Shown: in pieces, positions 7,495 to 10,909 of the stretch
How the letters are laid out: each line of letters begins with the position of its first letter
Numbering within the stretch: position 1 is the stretch's first letter
NCBI GenBank assembly: GCA_026770615.1
Contig: MU631352.1
Coordinates: 335,356 to 346,264, forward strand
Origin: Pavlovales sp. CCMP2436
Lineage: Eukaryota; Haptophyta; Pavlovophyceae; Pavlovales
Length of the DNA stretch: 10,909 nt
Direction: 5' to 3'
The notes under the pieces: model-generated
What the model was told of the DNA's origin: nothing
Seen by the model: only the letters and a program-made list of their open reading frames with translations
The model's database searches: none
Position numbers and translations under genes: made by a program

Positions 7495-7578
7495 TTATAT
7501 CAATAGACTGCGAATTTAGTTAACAGTATACGACTTTATATTTAATTTGTTTATTATTGCTGATTGTGCGTCTACCGC
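7495..7578 (-). promoter_or_regulatory. AT-rich intergenic spacer: end of HUH gene, promoter of small membrane gene
   Basis: About three quarters of these bases are A or T, against a strongly GC-rich background. On the minus strand it reads AATAATAAACAAATTAAATA, then GTATACTGTTAAC, then TATAAATG at the next start codon. It probably holds the transcript end of the upstream HUH-like gene, with AATAAA-like words, and a TATA-like promoter of the 71-residue membrane protein. No experimental site can be read from sequence. Confidence 0.4.
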
Positions 7579-8421
7579 CTACATGTCGGTCATGACCGCG
7601 ACCTGCTTGCTCAAGTAGTGCGCCAGGATGTGGCCAAAGTCGGTCTGCGGCGTGAGCTCAATCTTGCACGCCGGGAGGGACTTGAGCGGCAACTGCCCCA
7701 GGCCCGGCGCCGCGTGCGCGTTGTATTCCTCCTTGAACAACCCTTGGAGGGCGAGCTTGTTGATGCGCAGCTGCGACCAGTGGCTGATCGTCAGGTAGAC
7801 GTGCGCGTGCAGGCAGCCGGTCACCGGCCCGCGCTCGACCCCCGCCTTGACGTCGATCTGCTCGATGAACTCGTTCGGGTGCAGCGCGTCGGCGGCGTAC
7901 GTGGCCGGGTGCGCGGGGCTAAACGTGAGGATGTCATAGATACGCCGCCCAAAACAGGCGTTGAGCGCGGCCTGCACGGCGCCCGGGTCGCGCGCCTCGT
8001 CGAACTTGCGGCGGTTTGTGTTCAGCGTGATAAAAGAATTGGACTGCTGCTTGCGGTGGCCGATCGCCTCACCCGCCCGCCCCAGGTTGTGGTCGTGCTT
8101 CTCGCCCGCGCTCGCGAAGCTGGTGCGCCGCCCGCCGGTCGCGCGCGCCTTCCACTCGCCCGAGGACTTGTCCCACGCGGCCGCGCGCATCCCGTCGGCC
8201 GTCGAGCTGCCGATGGCGACAGAGACTGCGCTGGTCAGCTTGTGCGGCGGCGGCCGGATCCCGCGCGAACCGGCGAGCCGCTCGAGCGTGGCGTCGAGCG
8301 CGTCGACGCGCGTGTCGCGCACGCCCAGCTGCAGGTTGAGCTTGCCGCGCGCGACGTCGAGCCGGGCGATCCCGCCGCCGAGCGAGGCGCGTCTGGGCGC
8401 CGGGGGGGCTCTGGGCGCCAT
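7579..8421 (-). CDS. HUH-endonuclease-like (Rep-like) protein 1, 280 residues
   Basis: From ATG 8421 to TAG 7579. The first 120 residues are low in motif content. The second half carries three signatures in the order expected of HUH single-strand nucleases. Motif I-like FITLNTN is at 130-136. Motif II-like sequence is in VERGPVTGCLHAHVYL, with His-Ala-His at 205-207. Motif III-like Y-L-S-K is at 269-272 near the C-terminus. In Rep and relaxase-type proteins the HUH pair binds the metal and the tyrosine attacks DNA to nick it and start rolling-circle or strand-transfer reactions. The protein has no helicase domain of its own. The same three signatures recur in the gene at 9264-10909, supporting a true family. 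The spacing is wider than in circovirus-type Reps, so this may be a divergent HUH family or a fold with similar motifs. It is the third gene from the right in the minus-strand run, 79 nt after the 74-residue gene. Confidence 0.65.
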   Translation of the reverse strand: MAPRAPPAPRRASLGGGIARLDVARGKLNLQLGVRDTRVDALDATLERLAGSRGIRPPPHKLTSAVSVAIGSSTADGMRAAAWDKSSGEWKARATGGRRTSFASAGEKHDHNLGRAGEAIGHRKQQSNSFITLNTNRRKFDEARDPGAVQAALNACFGRRIYDILTFSPAHPATYAADALHPNEFIEQIDVKAGVERGPVTGCLHAHVYLTISHWSQLRINKLALQGLFKEEYNAHAAPGLGQLPLKSLPACKIELTPQTDFGHILAHYLSKQVAVMTDM

Positions 8422-8500
8422 GGCCGCGGATACGGCTGCCCTTGTTTTCCTGTTCGTTGGCTACCTGCTCGCTCCGTTCTTTTGCGCGCGCTCGGGCGCG

Positions 8501-8725
8501 TCAGGCGGCTACCTGCTCGACGGGCGCGCCGGAAAAAAGGTCGATCTGCGCGCCGCTCGCCCACTTCCAACAGAGGTTCCCGCGGTCTGTCGGCGCCTTT
8601 GCGACGAAGGCGCGCCTTCCGTTCTTGGCGACCTCTACCTCCAGGCCGCTCTCTGCAGACGCCTCGAAGAGAGTCTTCGTGCAAAGGTCGAGCATCTGCG
8701 CGGTGAATACGGGCGCGGGGAGCAT
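8501..8725 (-). CDS. Small protein of 74 residues, unknown
   Basis: From ATG 8725 to TGA 8501 the product is MLPAPVFTAQMLDLCTKTLF, followed by a beta-strand-like half with GLEVEVAKNGRRAFVAKAP and GAQIDLFSGAPVEQ. Balanced composition and mostly G/C third positions favour this strand. The opposite strand also has a 109-codon frame from ATG 8420 with a hydrophobic start, but its codon use is weaker. The gene shares a 52-bp divergent spacer with the plus-strand gene at 8778 and is followed on its own strand by the HUH-like gene, so the two may be co-transcribed. No family recognised. Confidence 0.5.
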   Translation of the reverse strand: MLPAPVFTAQMLDLCTKTLFEASAESGLEVEVAKNGRRAFVAKAPTDRGNLCWKWASGAQIDLFSGAPVEQVAA

Positions 8726-8777
8726 TTCGGGAGCGCGGACAACTGCTAGTACACAGAGCTGCAGAAAGTTTATACTG
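8726..8777. promoter_or_regulatory. Divergent promoter region, 52 bp
   Basis: This short gap separates start codons facing away from each other (ATG 8725 on minus, ATG 8778 on plus). It contains GCTAGTACACAGAGC and AAAGTTTATACTGATG, more AT-rich than its surroundings. If both genes are real, their promoters must overlap here. Confidence 0.35.
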
Positions 8778-9095
8778 ATGGAGTGGACGCTGGCGGACCT
8801 CGACCAGTACGGGTCCTACGCGACGGCCCACTTTGCGCACTCGCAGGCCTACTACGTGCGCGACGTCTCGCGCGCGTGGGGCGAGCGCTTCTACGCGCGC
8901 GGGTACGCGGAGCAGGGCGCGGAGGGCGCGCGCTGGTTCCGGCTCGCGCGGCTCTGCGTCGAGCGCGCCGAGCGCGCCGACGTGCGCCTGCGCGCCTGGC
9001 GGTGCGCGGGGTGCGCCATCTGCCCGCCCTGCCCGCCCTGCCCGCCCTGCCCGCCCTGCCCACCCTCGGTTTTTTCTGCGCCGCTCGATAGTTAG
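8778..9095 (+). CDS. Aromatic/arginine-rich protein with Cys-Pro-Pro tail, 105 residues
   Basis: From ATG 8778 to TAG 9093-9095. The first 80 residues form a helical, tyrosine- and arginine-rich domain (MEWTLADLDQYGSY, AYYVRDVSRAWGERFYARGY). Then come CAGCAIC and five Cys-Pro-Pro units, and a short tail ending APLDS. Third codon positions are almost all G or C, which strongly marks this strand and frame as coding. The cysteines (CAGCAIC plus the CPP units) could bind metal or cross-link, as in small structural proteins, but no family is recognised. It is followed after 4 nt by a second small plus-strand gene, so the pair is probably co-transcribed. Confidence 0.65.
   Translation: MEWTLADLDQYGSYATAHFAHSQAYYVRDVSRAWGERFYARGYAEQGAEGARWFRLARLCVERAERADVRLRAWRCAGCAICPPCPPCPPCPPCPPSVFSAPLDS
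9021..9065 (+). repeat. Five tandem 9-bp units encoding Cys-Pro-Pro
   Basis: TGCCCGCCC is repeated four times and followed by the variant TGCCCACCC. The unit is in frame with the 105-residue gene and encodes its Cys-Pro-Pro tail. A young in-frame expansion is likely because four of five units are identical. Confidence 0.85.
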
Positions 9096-9099
9096 CGCC

Positions 9100-9231
9100 A
9101 TGGACCTGCCGCAGCGCATCTCGGCGAACCGGGCGGCGTGGAGCCAGCGCGCGCAGCACCAGGTGCAGCAGCTCTACGTCGACCGCTGCGGCCACTGCGG
9201 CCGTGGGCTTGGGGGCCGCCTCGGTGCTTGA
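9100..9231 (+). CDS. Mini-protein with one CxxC, 43 residues
   Basis: ATG 9100 to TGA 9229-9231 encodes MDLPQRISANRAAWSQRAQ, followed by a glutamine-rich helix and YVDRCGHCGRGLGG. The single CGHC pair is half a zinc site, so the protein may dimerise around metal or be a fragment of a longer zinc-ribbon protein. It starts 4 nt after the previous plus-strand stop and converges on the HUH-like gene whose stop is at 9264. High G/C third positions support coding. Function unknown. Confidence 0.45.
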   Translation: MDLPQRISANRAAWSQRAQHQVQQLYVDRCGHCGRGLGGRLGA

Positions 9232-9263
9232 GACCGTTTAAAGTTTGAAACAGAATAGTTAAT
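9232..9263. terminator. AT-rich convergent gene junction
   Basis: The 32 bp between two converging genes are AT-rich (GTTTAAAGTTTGAAACAG, then AATAGTTAATCTAG) in a GC-rich setting. They probably carry both transcript ends. TTTAAA and GTTTGAAAC are small palindrome-like words. No strong hairpin is present. Confidence 0.3.
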
Positions 9264-10909
9264 CTAGCGGGCCGCCGCACGCGATGCGCGATCCAGGCCG
9301 AGCGTGACCAGCATTGCAGCGTTGCGCGCCAGCCCACACTGCCGGGCCTCTTCGTACGATTGGTCCGGCTGGGACGGAGGCGGCGTCGGCGCCGTGAGCG
9401 TGCCCGTGATCGCGTTGACCACGTGCGCCCGGCCCGAGATGGGCGTGCCCGCGGGCTGGTGGTAGAGCTCGTCCTGCCGCCGCCCGGGCCTCGGCAGGCG
9501 GTCCTGCGCGTGGCCGCCGATCGCCGAGGGGAGCTGCGGCTGCCTGAGCGTCGCGCGCCCGTGCGAGATGAGCGCGGGCTTGTGGCTCGCCTCGGCGCGC
9601 CTCGCGGCGTTCATGAACCCGATGGCTTGCTTCTTGACGTAAGCCTCGGTCACGATGTTCGCGGAGTCCTCGGCCATGAGCTTGATGTCCAGGTAGGAGC
9701 GCTCCCACGGCTGCACGAAGTCGTAGCCCGACTGGTCGCGGATGTAGAGGGCGCCCTGCTCCCCGGGCGTCGCCTGGAAGAGGCGCCCCTGCCAGCAGCC
9801 GAGGAAGTAGGCGATAAAGGCGCGCTGGTCGATCGCCACCTTGGAGGTGTGCTTCACGTCGAGCAGCATGTGGAAGTGGAAGAGGCGCGCCACGGGGCCC
9901 ACCTCGATGCCCACCTGGCTGTTGACCGACTTGACCACGTCGTCGAAGAGGTCGGTCGCGTACTCGTCGGATAGGAAGATGTCGCCGGGGACGGCCTTCG
10001 CGTGCGGGTGCGGGTCGGAGCCCTCGGCGAGGTCGTCGAGGTTGATGGGCTGGTCCGTCGCCTCGTTCCAGAAGAAGGCCACGCGGTCGGCGGCGTCGTC
10101 GTTCATCGCGAGCGCGGCCAGGTACTCGGCGCGCGTGCGCTGCGTGCCCTTCTTGACGTAGTGGCCCACGCCGGTGGTCGCCGCGCCCTTCTTCGCCGGC
10201 GTCCAGATCTGCCAGCCCTTCTCGACGCCGCTCCAGATGAGGCCGAAGCGCAGGATCCGGCGCAGGTGCTCGCGGCCCGCGTCGCTCATGAGCGCCGTGC
10301 AGGCGTCCGCCATCTGCTTCATCACGTGCGCGTTGTGCTTCTAGTCCCAGGTGGCGCGGCGGTGCAGGACGAGCGTGACCAGGAACTTGCTCTGCTGCAC
10401 GCTGCGCGCCTGCACGGCCGTCTGCCGCTTGCGGGCCGGCGAGATGTCGAAGCCCGGGTGCCACTCCTTCTTCACGTGCTTGACCACGCGCAGGAACTCT
10501 TAGCCGGGGTCCTCGTCGAGGTCGGTCAGCGGCGCGCCGGGGTGCGCGAGGTGCTCGGCGCGCTGGTGGTGCGAGGCGGCGAGCTGCTCGAGCGCCGCGG
10601 CGAGCTCGAAGGAGAGCGGGCCGGTCGGCTGCCCGTTGAGCAGCGCCAGCGCCTTCGCCGCGACCGCGCGGTGCTTCTCGAGCGCGATCTCCTTGGAGGC
10701 CACCGGGTTGATCAGGCCGGAGCGCAGGTCGCCCACGGTCACGTCGATCACGACCTTGGGCAGCGGGGCGCCCGGCGCTCGGCGCGGGCCGCGCGCCAGC
10801 TCCATGTACTGCGCGTCGGTGATCTTGCCGTTGCGCAGGAGCGCGCGCGGGTCCAGGCCGGTGTAGCCGGGGTCGAACGCTTCGGCGGTCTGGCCGCTGT
10901 GGCGGCGCG
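9264..10909 (-). CDS. HUH-endonuclease-like (Rep-like) protein 2, partial at right edge, two in-frame stops
   Basis: One minus-strand frame is protein-like from the right edge (starting RHSGQTAEAFDPGY) to TAG 9264, about 548 codons, but is cut by TAA at 10500-10502 and TAG at 10341-10343. Protein character continues in the same frame across both (DEDPG then EFLRVVKHV; RRATWD then KHNAHVMMKQ). A QQSKFLVTLVLHRR segment just before the second stop resembles motif I of HUH protein 1. IEVGPVARLFHFHMLLDVKH (His-Phe-His at about 9878-9870) matches its motif II region, including E-x-G-P-V and a third histidine. EAYVKKQA (about 9647-9624) matches its Y-x-x-K motif III. The C-terminal tail after about 9600 is proline- and arginine-rich. 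The gene may nick DNA for replication or movement. It is a divergent paralogue of the gene at 7579-8421. The stops suggest a decayed copy, readthrough, or a changed stop code. The true start is outside the window. Confidence 0.65.

Noticed and set aside
8420..8749. Plus-strand frame of 109 codons with a hydrophobic N-terminus
   Set aside because: It overlaps the minus-strand 74-residue gene, which has better codon use and composition. It cannot be fully excluded.
8235..9119. Long minus-strand frame opposite the small plus-strand genes
   Set aside because: It is arginine/alanine-rich with a Gly-Arg-Ala repeat, the typical antisense product of GC-rich coding sequence, and crosses the starts of two better-supported genes.
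9360..9974. Plus-strand frame of 204 codons opposite HUH-like gene 2
   Set aside because: It is composed mostly of Arg, Val, Leu and Gly with no motif and lies antisense to a gene with recognisable motifs.
1..10909. CRISPR array
   Set aside because: The direct repeats seen are degenerate or tandem without unique spacers, and the context is eukaryotic or viral.

Overview
The window looks like nuclear DNA of a GC-rich unicellular eukaryote. A haptophyte- or pelagophyte-like alga is my best guess, inferred from composition and protein style and not proven. At the left are two cellular-type genes. To their right lies a compact, intron-poor, densely packed gene cluster of the kind found in polinton-like viruses (PLVs), virophages and related integrated DNA elements. 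No capsid, packaging ATPase, protease or integrase gene is visible, so the element either continues past the right edge or is incomplete.

Layout. Positions 1-247 (minus) hold the open end of an armadillo/HEAT-like repeat protein that runs off the left edge. Positions 412-2011 (minus) hold a TKL-type protein kinase with an MLKL-like helical N-terminus, broken by one frameshift. Positions 2012-2998 have no intact gene: a small foldback (2016-2164), a 9-bp hairpin, a short orphan coding-like fragment (2418-2561) and a strong 343-bp inverted repeat (2582-2924). Next, on the plus strand, come a zinc-ribbon HNH/endonuclease VII-like nuclease (2999-3454) and a large polymerase-helicase (3596-6158). 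The latter has family-A-polymerase-like motifs followed by an SF3 helicase, the TVpol arrangement known from virophages and PLVs. It carries one in-frame TAA and one frameshift. Positions 6159-6857 are largely noncoding, with A-tracts and a 12-bp minisatellite. The minus strand then carries a 58-aa helical protein, a 71-aa two-helix membrane protein, an HUH-endonuclease-like protein (7579-8421) and a 74-aa protein. A 52-bp divergent intergenic gap separates these from two small plus-strand genes (8778-9095, 9100-9231). These converge on a second, larger HUH-like gene (minus, 9264 to beyond the right edge) that contains two in-frame stops.

How the genes may work together. The polymerase-helicase would replicate the element. 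The endonuclease VII-like protein would resolve branched or cruciform DNA, and a cruciform-capable inverted repeat lies just upstream of it. The two HUH-like proteins share three motifs with each other and could nick DNA to start replication or transposition. A TVpol-type polymerase together with two divergent HUH-like proteins is the most unusual aspect of the window. The stops and frameshifts suggest a decaying integrated copy or a draft-quality sequence. Stop-codon readthrough or reassignment is less likely but testable.
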